Below, one piece after another: positions 7,221-16,120 of a DNA stretch of 44,353 nucleotides. The notes under the pieces are model-generated. The model had not been told where the DNA came from and searched no databases. It was given only the letters and a program-made list of their open reading frames with translations. Position 1 is the first letter of the stretch. The number at the start of each line of letters is the position of its first letter. The position numbers and the translations under genes were made by a program. Source of the DNA: Gemmatimonadota bacterium (GTDB taxonomy: Bacteria > Gemmatimonadota > Gemmatimonadetes > Longimicrobiales > Gaopeijiaceae); the NCBI GenBank assembly GCA_015664885.1, contig DQPL01000112.1, forward strand, positions 1 through 44,353, in the 5' to 3' direction.

Positions 7221-9896
7221 TCAGTCTCCGAACTCGGACACCGCCGTTTCGGCGGACGGCCGGAGCGCAGGTGCGACCTTGGTCTCGACCGCGGCAGAGA
7301 TTGGTAGCCGCTGTAGCCCAGCCGCGGTGCTGACCCGTATGACCGCCTGGTCGAGTAGAGCCGCGCCACGGATCGCTTGCCACGTCGCGCGGGCGCCGAC
7401 AGCCGCGATGGCAAGCGCTGAGACAAAAAGCGTCACCGACGGCTCGTAGAGGAACATCGACGCGCTCATGCCGCCCGCCCCCAGCACCGCCAGCGTCAGG
7501 CCGCGCAGCGTGCCGACGAAGCTGGGACGCAGCCGTGCTCGCATGCGGAAGAGACAGGCTCCCTGTTCGTGCTCCTCCACCACGGTACGCACGTGAAGCC
7601 AACCCCAGCGCCCGATCGCCAGGCTGAGATCTCGGTCGGGACGCCATCCCTCGTCGACATCGACGATCCGGGCCGGGCGGGAAGCTCGTAGAACCCCTAC
7701 AAGCTCCGTCAAAAGCATCGTGTGCGAGACGCCCGAGTCGCTCCAGAAGGAGCGCTCCGTACCGGCGCGGGTCAGGAGCCGTGCGCCCGCGATCACGTCG
7801 CGCAGCGTCGGCAACTGTAACTTCCATGGATGTCGAGTCATGTGCTTCGGTGCGACCGCCTGGGGCCGTGACAGACCGCGCAGCCTGCCTCGGAATCGGG
7901 CCAGTGGCTGCAGCAGGTGCAGCCACGCGATGAGGCTCCGGTACAGAACGCGACTCTGCCACATGGACCAGTGTCCGATGGTGGGCAGACCGTCGAGGTT
8001 GGAGCGCCAACCGCACAGCGCACACCGCGTGAGGGTGGTGGCCCAGCCCAGCATGCCCGCGATCAGGGGTAGCCATGCGGCGTCCATGCCCGCTAGTGGG
8101 CCGAAGACGCCAACGAGCAGCAAGACCAGCGAGACCCCCATCCAGGCCGGCGAATGCGGCAGGTAGCGCCAACCGTGGGAGTGCGTGCTGTAGACCGACG
8201 GAAACGCCGCGGTACCCCAAACACCTGTGTTGACGCGCCGTGCGGCACTGGTGCGCAGGAAGGGGAGAGGGCTGTAAATGCGTCCCCGCCACAGCATTTG
8301 GCCACCGAGAAACTTCTCGGGGTGATGTGCATCGAGCCACGCTTCCCCTTCGCCGTACCCGACCTGCTGACACCAGAACGATCGCACGCTCGGCCGGCGA
8401 TGATGCCACACTAGCGCCGACGGCGCGAAGCCGATTTCCAATTGTTTTGCCTGCAGCCGCCAGCAGATGTCTACGTCGTCGCCCGCACGCACATAGACCG
8501 GATTGAAGCCGTCGGCGGCCAGGAGTGCCTCTCTTCTGAACGCCATGTTACAGCCCGGCACGTGCTCGGCGATCCGGTCGTCGAGCATGACGTGGATCGG
8601 CCCGCCCGGAGCCCGCGCGACACACTGCGACACCCACGGATCGTCCGCGGGCACGACGTTGGGACCGCCGACGCCGGCCACGTCCGAGTTGAGGAACGGT
8701 TGGACCAGATAGGTCAGCCAATCAGGGTCGACACGGACATCCGCATCGGTGTAGGCGATGATCTCGCCGGTCGCGGCAGCGAGCCCGGCATTGCGGGCTG
8801 CGCTCAAACCGCCATTGGGCAGGTTGAGGACGCGGACGTGGAAATGCCTTCGCGCGATGTCCCCAGTCGCATCGCGCGACCCGTCGTTGACGACGATGAC
8901 CTCCATGTCGGGGTAGGTCAGCTCGCCGAGCGAGGTCAGGCAGTCGGCAAGGGTGTCGGCCGCGTTGTATGCGCAGACGACCACCGACACCTTGGGCCAC
9001 GAAGCGCGCTCGCTGGCGGGGAACGCGGCGCCCGCGAAGGCTTCTCGCACCGCGGCGAGCGCCGGCTTGGCCTGTCGCGCCTCATCCACCAGGCCGAAGG
9101 CCCAGTCGTCGACCGTCCGACCTCCGCGCCACCACTCGTCGGTCCAGGAGTAGGCCACGGCACCGCAGGCGCCCTCGGCAAAAGCCGTTCGGATGTGTGT
9201 CGCGGTGATGAGCGCCTGGCCCTCGAGGCCCTCACGCAAACTGTCCGCTCCGGCTTCAGCCAGCAGCAGCGGCCGCGTGCCCGCGAGATGCTGCAGACGC
9301 GCGAGATAGCCGCGCAGCTCGGTCTCTCGATGCAGATAAACGTTGTAGGCGAAGACGTCGAACGCGTCGAGCTCGAGATGCTCCGTGGGCGGGAAGTTTA
9401 CATAAGTCAGCAGGCTATCGGGTGCCGCGGCTTTCACGTCTTCGTAGAGCTCACGCAGAAACCGCTCGATCCTCCGGTGGCCGTGCCAGCGCACGATTCC
9501 CGCGGGAATCTCGTTGCCCAGCGCGAAAAGCAGCGCCGCGGGGTGGGCCGCGATCTCGCGCACCGTAGTGACCGCGTCGCGTATGATGTTTCGAGTGAGC
9601 TTTCGGTCGTCGAGAAATGGGATGTGTTGCGGCCACGCCAATCCGACCATCACCCCGAGGCCGTGCCGGAGCGCGGCGTCGAGCAGGGCAGGGGACGGCG
9701 GCGTGTACGTGCGCACCGTGTTGATGCCTGCGGCCGCCATCAGGACAAAGTCTTGCTCGATTCGCTCTGTCGATCGGAACTGCGCCCCGTCGTGATTCGG
9801 AGCGAAGGTGCCGTAGGCCACTCCCTTGATCAGTAAACGACGCCCGTCGACCTCGAGAAACTTGCCATCCACGCGAGGGCGGTGAGCCACTTCCAC
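7221..9896 (-). CDS. Glycoside hydrolase (GH2-like)/GT2 glycosyltransferase fusion, membrane-bound
   Basis: An 891-residue fusion with a GTG start. Residues 15-290 form a GH2-type TIM barrel with the GNE acid/base motif (E129) and a candidate nucleophile in LLAEAGAD (E214), so both catalytic acids appear intact. Residues 300-560 are a GT-A family 2 transferase: VSVVVCAYN, VVNDGS (D338), TDADV (DxD, 383-385) and a later GDDVDICWR. Several hydrophobic helices follow (SPAWMGVSLVLLLVGVFGPL and others). It could build a beta-glycan and trim or transglycosylate it. It starts 15 bases after the ribA-like gene and is followed by the ABC exporter. Confidence 0.85.
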   Translation of the reverse strand: MEVAHRPRVDGKFLEVDGRRLLIKGVAYGTFAPNHDGAQFRSTERIEQDFVLMAAAGINTVRTYTPPSPALLDAALRHGLGVMVGLAWPQHIPFLDDRKLTRNIIRDAVTTVREIAAHPAALLFALGNEIPAGIVRWHGHRRIERFLRELYEDVKAAAPDSLLTYVNFPPTEHLELDAFDVFAYNVYLHRETELRGYLARLQHLAGTRPLLLAEAGADSLREGLEGQALITATHIRTAFAEGACGAVAYSWTDEWWRGGRTVDDWAFGLVDEARQAKPALAAVREAFAGAAFPASERASWPKVSVVVCAYNAADTLADCLTSLGELTYPDMEVIVVNDGSRDATGDIARRHFHVRVLNLPNGGLSAARNAGLAAATGEIIAYTDADVRVDPDWLTYLVQPFLNSDVAGVGGPNVVPADDPWVSQCVARAPGGPIHVMLDDRIAEHVPGCNMAFRREALLAADGFNPVYVRAGDDVDICWRLQAKQLEIGFAPSALVWHHRRPSVRSFWCQQVGYGEGEAWLDAHHPEKFLGGQMLWRGRIYSPLPFLRTSAARRVNTGVWGTAAFPSVYSTHSHGWRYLPHSPAWMGVSLVLLLVGVFGPLAGMDAAWLPLIAGMLGWATTLTRCALCGWRSNLDGLPTIGHWSMWQSRVLYRSLIAWLHLLQPLARFRGRLRGLSRPQAVAPKHMTRHPWKLQLPTLRDVIAGARLLTRAGTERSFWSDSGVSHTMLLTELVGVLRASRPARIVDVDEGWRPDRDLSLAIGRWGWLHVRTVVEEHEQGACLFRMRARLRPSFVGTLRGLTLAVLGAGGMSASMFLYEPSVTLFVSALAIAAVGARATWQAIRGAALLDQAVIRVSTAAGLQRLPISAAVETKVAPALRPSAETAVSEFGD

Positions 9897-9911
9897 CGGC
9901 GTTCCGACTGC

Positions 9912-11075
9912 CTAGTCCGCCGAGGCGTGCTGCGAGATCATATCCATCAGCCAGTGGCCCGAGCGGTCCACCTTGGCCTGGACGTAGCGGATGTTGTGGC
10001 GGTTGATGCCCCCGTACAGGGGCATACGCTCCACGACCTCGATCCCGCCGTCCTCGACCGCCCTCACCTTGTGCGGATTGTTGGTGAGCAGCTCGATCCG
10101 CGTGATGCCGAGGTGGCGCAAGACCGCCACGCCCGCTTCGTAGCGCCGCTCGTCGGCGCCGAAGCCGAGCACGCGGTCCGCGTCGATGGTGTCCAGCCCC
10201 TCCTGCTGAAGCGTGTAGGCGCGGAGCTTGTTGCCCAATCCGATGCCACGGCCCTCCTGGGCGAGGTAGACGAGCACGCCTCCGCCCCGCCTCTTGAAGT
10301 GGCGGAGGCTCCCGCGCAGCTGCTCCCCACAGTCGCAGCGCAAGCTGCCGAAGAGGTCTCCCGTGAGGCACGCCGAGTGCAGACGCACCGGCAACGGGTC
10401 CGGCCAGGCTTCCCGCGGGCCGATCAGCACCGCCACGTGCTCCAGTAGGCCCCCGCCTTCGCGAAACAATACGAAGCGGGAGTGCTCGGCGTCCGCCAGC
10501 GGGACTGGCGTCTCTGCCACGCTGGTGATCTCGATGCCTGACCGGGCGGCCGCGCACTCGACGTCCTCACTCGAGACCTCGAGAATCGTCGCGTCCTCGA
10601 TCCAGCGCGTGACTACCTGCGAGCCCGGATCCACTTCCACGGTCACGAGTGCCGGAAGCAGAAGTCCGGACCGGATGAGCGCCAAACCGGCAGACTCCGC
10701 CGAGGAGGCCGGACGCGCCTCGAGGCTGTTGGGTGAGCCCGATACGGCGGCCGGCACTGTGGCCGAACGCCCTGGGGAGCCGGCGGGTGGCCTTTCCGTC
10801 GCCAGTCCAAGGATGGTATCGCTGGTAGCGTCCGGGCCGAGCCTGAGGCTGAGGTTGGTCTCGCCCTCGTGCGTAGCGATCCCCATCGCTTGAGCGCGAT
10901 GGGGGGTCACGACCAGGCGCAGCGGTCGGCCAAGGGAGTGCAGCTGCTCCAGACGGTCGACCGAGAGGTTCTCGACTGCCGCGACCAGCACGCGCGCACT
11001 CCGGCCCTCGTCGGTCACGCAGAGAGCTCGCCCCTGCCTGAGCTCGAAGAGTCCTCGTTCCGCTTTGTGCGTCAT
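9912..11075 (-). CDS. ribA: GTP cyclohydrolase II with degenerate RibB-like N-terminus
   Basis: A 387-residue protein shaped like RibBA. The C-terminal half is GTP cyclohydrolase II: zinc cysteines C236, C247 and C249 in LHSACLTGDLFGSLRCDCG, the EGRGIGLGNK loop, and D308/R310 in GADERR. The Tyr equivalent to E. coli Tyr105 is kept (Y287 in RAYTLQ), which predicts the normal product, 2,5-diamino-6-ribosylamino-pyrimidinone phosphate plus formate. The N-terminal half resembles DHBP synthase, but the acidic catalytic DDEDRENE stretch is replaced by TDEGRSARV, so it is probably inactive. The gene could serve riboflavin synthesis or the proposed pterin-like pathway of its neighbours. It is divergent from the sulfatase gene and may head the glycan operon. 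Confidence 0.88.
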   Translation of the reverse strand: MTHKAERGLFELRQGRALCVTDEGRSARVLVAAVENLSVDRLEQLHSLGRPLRLVVTPHRAQAMGIATHEGETNLSLRLGPDATSDTILGLATERPPAGSPGRSATVPAAVSGSPNSLEARPASSAESAGLALIRSGLLLPALVTVEVDPGSQVVTRWIEDATILEVSSEDVECAAARSGIEITSVAETPVPLADAEHSRFVLFREGGGLLEHVAVLIGPREAWPDPLPVRLHSACLTGDLFGSLRCDCGEQLRGSLRHFKRRGGGVLVYLAQEGRGIGLGNKLRAYTLQQEGLDTIDADRVLGFGADERRYEAGVAVLRHLGITRIELLTNNPHKVRAVEDGGIEVVERMPLYGGINRHNIRYVQAKVDRSGHWLMDMISQHASAD

Positions 11076-11170
11076 TCGCTCAGGTGGTAACGTTAGGCCA
11101 GCGTGGCCCCGAACCGGCCGTCGGGCGAATGATGCGCCCGTGGGACTCCGACCGATGAGGTACCGATAAG
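11076..11170. promoter_or_regulatory. Divergent intergenic region between ribA-like and sulfatase-fold genes
   Basis: These 95 bases are the only gap between two oppositely oriented transcription units, so promoters for both must lie here or overlap the coding ends. I see a GAGG stretch 10-15 bases before the GTG start at 11171 as a possible ribosome site, but no convincing sigma-70 boxes, riboswitch fold (such as an FMN element) or operator palindrome. Confidence 0.4.
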
Positions 11171-12805
11171 GTGATCAGGCTGGTGTCCGCGTGGGTGCTT
11201 GTCAATGGGCTGCTCATGAGCCCGGTGTGGCTCTCGGGCGCCGTGACGGAAGGCCCGGCTACCGCCTGGCTTTCCTTGGAGGCGGCCCTGATCGTGGGCG
11301 CGATGGCGCTGCTTCCCCGGCGGCCTTGGAGCCGCGGGCTGGCCTGGATCCTGGCGGCGGGAGTCATCCTGTGCGCTGTCGTCTCGCTCGCGGATCTCGT
11401 CTTGCGCGTGAGCTTGGGCCGTCCGCTCAACCTCTCCCTGGACCTCTACCTGTTGAATGCCGTCTATCGGCTCATGGTGGGGAACTCGGGTTTGTGGCGG
11501 ACCCTCCTCGGAATGGGTGCGATTGCTGTCTCGCTCGGTGTTTGTGCGACTGCGGCTGCGCTGCTGTTGACGCCGGTCGCCTCGGAACGTGAGAACCCCC
11601 TCCGTCGCATCGTGCCGCGGCTCGGAGCAGTCATGCTCGTGAGCGCACTCGCGCTCGGCTTCATAGGCAGGGGCGCGCCCGCCATCGGGCAGCGGCTCGC
11701 CGCACCGGCCATGGGACTCGTGCTCGGGCAGGCCGAGGTGTTTCGGTCGATGCGCTCGGAGCGGCAAGCGTTCGCGGCCGAACTCGAGAGGCGCTCCGAC
11801 GGATTCGCGGACTTGCCGGATCTGTTCTCGAGGCTCGAGGGCCGCAACGTGGTCCTGACTTTCATCGAGTCCTACGGGATGGCGGCGCTCGAGGACCCCG
11901 AGTTCGCCGCGACCATCCGGCCCCGCCTGCAGGACGCCTCGGCCCGCATCGAGGGCGCTGGCCTCCACCTCGCGACCGGCGAGCTCGCCTCTCCCACGCT
12001 GGGCGGGCAGTCTTGGTACGCGCACGGGACGCTGCTCAGCGGGCTATGGCTCGAGGACCAGCTTCGCTACGACCTCCTGCTTGCGAGTCCGCGGGAGACG
12101 CTGGTGGACGACTTCCGACGGGCCGGCTACCGCACCGTAGCGCTGATGCCCGCCATCACCACCAGCTGGCCCGAGGGGGTTCGACTCGGCTACGACGACG
12201 TGTACTCGAAGCCTTCGATTCCATACGCCGGCCCGCCCTTCTACTGGGTCACCATGCCGGACCAGTTCACGTGGTCCTTCCTCGGGGAGATCGTGCACGA
12301 GGCGACGACGCCTCTGTTCCTCGAGGCGGCGATGCTGAGCAGCCACGCGCCCTGGACGCCCATCCTGCCGCTCATCGACTGGGACTCCGTGGGGGACGGA
12401 GCGGTGTTCGAACCCTACCGAGAGGATGGATATCCGCCCGAAGAGCTCTGGTGGGACGTCGAGGTCCTGCGCGAAAGTTACGCACAATCGCTGGACTACT
12501 CGCTGCAAGCGATGGCCGAGTTCGCCGAGCGGTTCCTGGACGAGCGCACCCTCCTGGTCGTGGTCGGCGATCACCAGGCGGCGCCCTGGGTGACGGGGGC
12601 GAGCGACCCTGACGTTCCGGTGCACGTCATCGCGCGCGACCCCGCCCTGCTGGAGCCCTTCTTCGAGTGGGGATTCCGCGCCGGGCCGTTTCCAGACCCG
12701 CAGGACTCGCCCCCGCGCATGGACGAGTTCCGCGACTGGTTCGTACGCGCGTTCAGTGGCGGTGCCTCCGCCTCGGTCGCGCTCTCCGCGAAGGAGGGAG
12801 GGTGA
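11171..12805 (+). CDS. Membrane-anchored sulfatase/LTA-synthase-fold enzyme
   Basis: A 544-residue protein with a GTG start. About five hydrophobic helices fill residues 1-175, followed by an extracytoplasmic alkaline-phosphatase-superfamily domain. The metal-binding start is VVLTFIESYG (Glu ligand), the nucleophile region is SPTLGGQSWYAHGTLLSGL, a conserved His is in LSSHAPWTP, and the C-terminal metal motif is VVVGDHQ. This layout matches lipoteichoic-acid synthase and phosphoethanolamine transferases more than soluble sulfatases, so it probably moves a phospho-alcohol group from a lipid onto an acceptor outside the membrane. The next gene starts inside its stop codon (GTGA). Together with the CDP-alcohol transferase at 25203, a phospholipid-like donor is plausible. 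Confidence 0.8.
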   Translation: MIRLVSAWVLVNGLLMSPVWLSGAVTEGPATAWLSLEAALIVGAMALLPRRPWSRGLAWILAAGVILCAVVSLADLVLRVSLGRPLNLSLDLYLLNAVYRLMVGNSGLWRTLLGMGAIAVSLGVCATAAALLLTPVASERENPLRRIVPRLGAVMLVSALALGFIGRGAPAIGQRLAAPAMGLVLGQAEVFRSMRSERQAFAAELERRSDGFADLPDLFSRLEGRNVVLTFIESYGMAALEDPEFAATIRPRLQDASARIEGAGLHLATGELASPTLGGQSWYAHGTLLSGLWLEDQLRYDLLLASPRETLVDDFRRAGYRTVALMPAITTSWPEGVRLGYDDVYSKPSIPYAGPPFYWVTMPDQFTWSFLGEIVHEATTPLFLEAAMLSSHAPWTPILPLIDWDSVGDGAVFEPYREDGYPPEELWWDVEVLRESYAQSLDYSLQAMAEFAERFLDERTLLVVVGDHQAAPWVTGASDPDVPVHVIARDPALLEPFFEWGFRAGPFPDPQDSPPRMDEFRDWFVRAFSGGASASVALSAKEGG

Positions 12806-13389
12806 CGAACCGTTTCGGCGTGGGCGCGCGTCTCTTCCACTGGCTGGTCGTGCTGCTGCTGCTGGTGCAGATCCCGGCGGGGATCGCGATGATCGCGCCC
12901 GGCCTCGAGCAGGGGTCGATCGACGTGCTCTTCGTCCTGCACAAGGGGCTCGGCGTCGTGCTGCTCCTGGTGGTCGTAGCCCGCGTGCTGTGGCGGCTGA
13001 CCCATTCGGCGCCGACCATGTCGGAGGCCATCCCGGAGCGCGAGCGGCGCATCGCGACCGTGATGCATGGAGTTATTTACGGCGTGCTGGTTGTGGTTGC
13101 GGGCAGCGGGTATGTACGCGTCGTGGGCGGGGGCTTCCCCATCGAGATGATGGACGTGCTCGGGCTTCCGACGCTGCTGCCCCTGATGCCCGAGGTCGCG
13201 GAGTGGGCGTCGCTCGTGCACCGATTCTCGACCTTCCTGCTGGTGGCACTGGTGTCGATTCACGTGGCAGAGGTGTTGCGGCACCATTTGGTTGTGCAGG
13301 ACGCGACGCTGGCGCGGATGTGGCCACCGCTGGGGGGCGGCAGCGCCCGGCCCTCGGCTGAATCGAAGCCCGGGCAGGGTGCTCCGTGA
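12802..13389 (+). CDS. Cytochrome b561-family membrane protein
   Basis: A 195-residue, four-helix protein. Likely haem ligands are His in RLFHWLV (helix 1), LHKGLG (helix 2), MHGVIYG (helix 3) and SIHVAEV (helix 4), the pattern of bacterial b561 proteins that carry two b haems and pass electrons across the membrane from quinol. A longer in-frame extension exists, but the GTG at 12802 overlaps the upstream stop (GTGA) and is directly followed by TNRFGVGARLFHW, the usual family start. The downstream FkbM gene overlaps it in the same way. Its electron acceptor in this cluster is unknown. Confidence 0.85.
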   Translation: MTNRFGVGARLFHWLVVLLLLVQIPAGIAMIAPGLEQGSIDVLFVLHKGLGVVLLLVVVARVLWRLTHSAPTMSEAIPERERRIATVMHGVIYGVLVVVAGSGYVRVVGGGFPIEMMDVLGLPTLLPLMPEVAEWASLVHRFSTFLLVALVSIHVAEVLRHHLVVQDATLARMWPPLGGGSARPSAESKPGQGAP

Positions 13390-14207
13390 TGTGGCGTGGC
13401 CTTGAACGGTGGCTGGGCCTGGTGCGTTCGCTGATCATCTATTGGCGACCGGGCCGCCAGCGCGGGCTTCGCGAGCTGTACCGCCCCTTCGTCGGGGCGG
13501 GGGACTTGGCCTTCGACGTAGGCGCGCACCTGGGCGACCGCACTCATGCGTTCCGGAAGCTTGGTGCGCGCGTGGTCGCCTTGGAGCCCCAGCCCGCGGT
13601 ACGCCGCTGGCTCATGCGATTTGTGGGACGCAGCGAGCACGTGTCGATTCGGGCGGAGGCGTTGGGCCGCGAAGTCGGTACCGCCCGCCTGGCGCTGAGC
13701 CGCCGCACTCCGACCGTCTCGTCGCTGGCGGAGGACTGGCCGAACGTGTTGCCCGAGCGCAACCCCAGCTTCCGCGGCGTGCGTTGGGATGATTCCGTGG
13801 AAGTACAGGTAACGACCTTGGACGCGCTGATCGAGGAGTATGGCCTACCTCGCTTCTGCAAGATCGACGTGGAGGGGTACGAAGCCAAGGTGTTGGCCGG
13901 ACTGAGTCAGCCTATCCCGGCGCTCTCCGTCGAGTTCGTGGCAGGCGCTCTGGACATCGCCGAAGCATGCGTGCGCAGGCTCGAAGCGCTGGGTCGCTAC
14001 GAGTTCAACGCGATCAAAGCAGAGGAGAGGAGCTTCATGTCGGAGCGCTGGCTCGCATCGGATGAAATGGTCTCCTGGCTGAGGCGCGATGGTGCGCGGG
14101 TTTCTTCAGGGGATGTCTACGCGCGACTGAGGTCCGACGCGGGCGCCGCGAGGGACGGTGTCTCAGATGGGGGCGCCCCCGGTAAGGCGGGTTCGATCGA
14201 TGGCTGA
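13386..14207 (+). CDS. FkbM-family methyltransferase
   Basis: A 273-residue class I methyltransferase. Motif I is DVGAHLGDRT near residue 44, the acidic end of strand 2 is ALEPQP, and the family-specific KIDVEGYEAKVLAGL lies near residue 158. FkbM-type enzymes usually O-methylate sugars or polyketides. The GTG start at 13386 overlaps the cytochrome b561 stop, and an ATG follows at once at 13389. The C-terminal 40 residues (Gly/Ala/Arg-rich) look disordered and overlap the next gene. In context it may methylate a sugar or the head group made by the cluster. Confidence 0.85.
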   Translation: MMWRGLERWLGLVRSLIIYWRPGRQRGLRELYRPFVGAGDLAFDVGAHLGDRTHAFRKLGARVVALEPQPAVRRWLMRFVGRSEHVSIRAEALGREVGTARLALSRRTPTVSSLAEDWPNVLPERNPSFRGVRWDDSVEVQVTTLDALIEEYGLPRFCKIDVEGYEAKVLAGLSQPIPALSVEFVAGALDIAEACVRRLEALGRYEFNAIKAEERSFMSERWLASDEMVSWLRRDGARVSSGDVYARLRSDAGAARDGVSDGGAPGKAGSIDG

Positions 14208-15012
14208 CGGGGCGATCCGGTGGTGGCAGACGCTGACGACGGTGGACGCCGAAGCTGTGGAGCTGAGCGATCCCGTGGTCGTGCTGCCCGTGGCCGCGAT
14301 CGAGCAGCATGGACCCCACCTGCCGCTCTCCACTGACCTCGAGATTGGCCTCGGCTTGCTCGCCGAAGCCTTCCAGCGGCTGCCAGATGGCTTTCCGGCC
14401 TGGGTCCTGCCTCCGCAAGCGATCGGCTGTAGCCGGGAGCACGCGCGCTTTCCGGGCACGCTCACGCTAGAGCCGGAGCAGCTCTCCGCTTTGATCGAGG
14501 CAGCGGGCGAGTCCCTTGCGCGCACCGGTGTGCGGCGGTTGGTGCTGAGCAATAGCCACGGCGGGAACCGGCACGCACTGGAGGCAGCCGGACTGCGGCT
14601 TCGCGACGAGCTGGGAATGTTGGTCGTGCACGCGAGCTGGTTCCGTTTTCCCCGGCCCGAGCATGTGGATCTCCCGGAGGGAGAGTGGCGTCATGGCCTG
14701 CACGGCGGGGCGGTGGAGACCGCGATGATGATGCATCTGCGGCCGGATCTGGTGCGCGGGCTCCAATCCGCTCAGGCCCACTCGCTCGGTCAGGAACTGG
14801 AGGAGACACTACGACGGGTCGGACCCGAGGGTGGGGCCTCGTTCTCATGGCTCGCCGGCGACCTCAACCCGGGCGGTGCGGTTGGAGACGCCACTCTGGC
14901 CGACGGCGATATGGGAGCGCGCTTGGTATCGCACTACGGGACGGTTCTGGCGGAGGTGATTGAAGATGTCAGGGCGTTCCCGTTGGACCGCCTGGCGGAG
15001 GACGCCACTTGA
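14200..15012 (+). CDS. Creatininase-family amidohydrolase (possible ArfB-like formamide hydrolase)
   Basis: A 270-residue metal-dependent amidohydrolase. The metal site is clear: EQHGPHLPLSTD (Glu, His, Asp), SNSHGGN (His) and LHGGAVETA (His and Glu), as in creatininase. The same family includes archaeal ArfB, which deformylates the formamidopyrimidine made from GTP, and mycofactocin MftE. Lying between a GTP cyclohydrolase II and a RibD-type reductase, a pyrimidine or pterin-related amide is a better guess than creatinine. The ATG at 14200 overlaps the FkbM stop by eight bases. A GTG at 14158 would add 14 residues. It is coupled to the reductase by a TTGA overlap. Confidence 0.83.
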   Translation: MADGAIRWWQTLTTVDAEAVELSDPVVVLPVAAIEQHGPHLPLSTDLEIGLGLLAEAFQRLPDGFPAWVLPPQAIGCSREHARFPGTLTLEPEQLSALIEAAGESLARTGVRRLVLSNSHGGNRHALEAAGLRLRDELGMLVVHASWFRFPRPEHVDLPEGEWRHGLHGGAVETAMMMHLRPDLVRGLQSAQAHSLGQELEETLRRVGPEGGASFSWLAGDLNPGGAVGDATLADGDMGARLVSHYGTVLAEVIEDVRAFPLDRLAEDAT

Positions 15013-15926
15013 ACGGTCCCCGAGGGCGGGGGGGCAGTCAGGCCGAGGACGCCGCCCCTCTCGACGAGGACGCCGCCTGGGCGCTGGTGCGCGCCGCGAT
15101 TCCGCGAGCGTCCTTCGAGCCCGGGCCTCGTCGCGTGGCGCATCCCACGCGCCCCGAGCTCTGGCTCGAGCTGGGCGAGTCCGAGGGCTGGCAGACGTCG
15201 CTGCCGCCCACGCCGGCTGCTCGAGACCTGCTCGACCTCTATGTGCCGCTGACGTGCAGGCGCGATTTCGTCATCGGACAGCTCGGCCAGAGCCTGGACG
15301 GCCGCATCGCTACAGTGAGCGGGCGGTCCCACTACATCACCGGCCCCGAGGACATCCGCCGCCTCCATAGGCTGCGGGCTCTGGTCGATGCCGTAGTCGT
15401 GGGGGCCGAAACCGTGGCACAGGACGATCCGAGGCTCACGGTCCGGGACGTGGAGGGGGAGAACCCGGCGAGGGTCGTGCTCGATCCGGACGGTCGCCTC
15501 GCGCAGGAGCGACGGGTCTTTACCGACCGGACGGCTCCGACGCTGGTGGTGCGGCGCGCTGAGGTTGATGGCAGCCCCTCTGGCACCTCGGGCAATGAAT
15601 CGAGCGCTACGCCGCCTGAGGACGGGCCTGGAGTCCTCACGCTTCCCGCCGGTACCAATGGCTTCGAGCCGGGCGCCGTGCTGGAAGCGCTCCGTGCCCG
15701 CGGGCTTCGCAGGGTGCTGGTGGAGGGTGGAGGAGTCACAGTGTCGAAGTTCCTCGAGTCCGGGCTGCTCGATCGACTGCACGTAACCGTCGCGCCTGTC
15801 TTGATCGGCTCGGGCCGTTCGGGCATCACGCTGCCGGTGATCGAGACCCTAGATCAGGCGCTGCGGGCTCGGTGCCGTCACGTGGCGCTTGGCGACGACC
15901 TGCTTTTTGATCTGGATCTGAGTTGA
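15009..15926 (+). CDS. RibD C-terminal-type pyrimidine reductase with N-terminal extension
   Basis: A 305-residue protein. From about residue 85 it is the dihydrofolate-reductase-like domain of RibD: GQLGQSLDGRIA, a HxxRALVDAVVVGAETV helix-strand, DDPRLTVRDVEG, and the C-terminal VLVEGGGVTVSKFLESGLLD with VAPVLIGSG. Family members use NADPH to reduce the ribose side chain of the aminopyrimidine after GTP opening. There is no deaminase domain, and the first 85 residues are not recognised. The start is a TTG overlapping the creatininase stop. With the ribA-like gene this makes a short route from GTP to a ribitylamino-pyrimidine, for flavin or for a separate metabolite. Confidence 0.85.
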   Translation: MNGPRGRGGSQAEDAAPLDEDAAWALVRAAIPRASFEPGPRRVAHPTRPELWLELGESEGWQTSLPPTPAARDLLDLYVPLTCRRDFVIGQLGQSLDGRIATVSGRSHYITGPEDIRRLHRLRALVDAVVVGAETVAQDDPRLTVRDVEGENPARVVLDPDGRLAQERRVFTDRTAPTLVVRRAEVDGSPSGTSGNESSATPPEDGPGVLTLPAGTNGFEPGAVLEALRARGLRRVLVEGGGVTVSKFLESGLLDRLHVTVAPVLIGSGRSGITLPVIETLDQALRARCRHVALGDDLLFDLDLS

Positions 15927-16120
15927 ATAACTCGCGACTACGCCACGAACGGGGCGTCGCTACTTGGTCGCTACTAGGCGGCCGCGCAGGGCGCGACCTC
16001 CTCCGGGGTCATCTTTCCTCGAGCCACGGTTGACTACTAGCGTTACGCGAGTGCTCTCCAACCGCAAGTAGTCGAGCGGCGTCCAACCCGGCAGACGGGC
16101 AGGCACTACGAGGGGCGTGT
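15927..16120. other. Intergenic region before the decayed PadR gene
   Basis: These 194 bases follow the last gene of the plus-strand set. I see no terminator with a clear stem and T-run. A TTGACT box near 16029 could be a -35 element for the PadR pseudogene, but I cannot place a good -10 box, and no strong operator palindrome is visible. Confidence 0.35.

Noticed and set aside
8442-9836. 464-codon plus-strand frame opposite the hydrolase/transferase fusion
   Set aside because: No family pattern, and low-complexity Arg/Asp/Gly text; the minus strand has catalytic motifs throughout.
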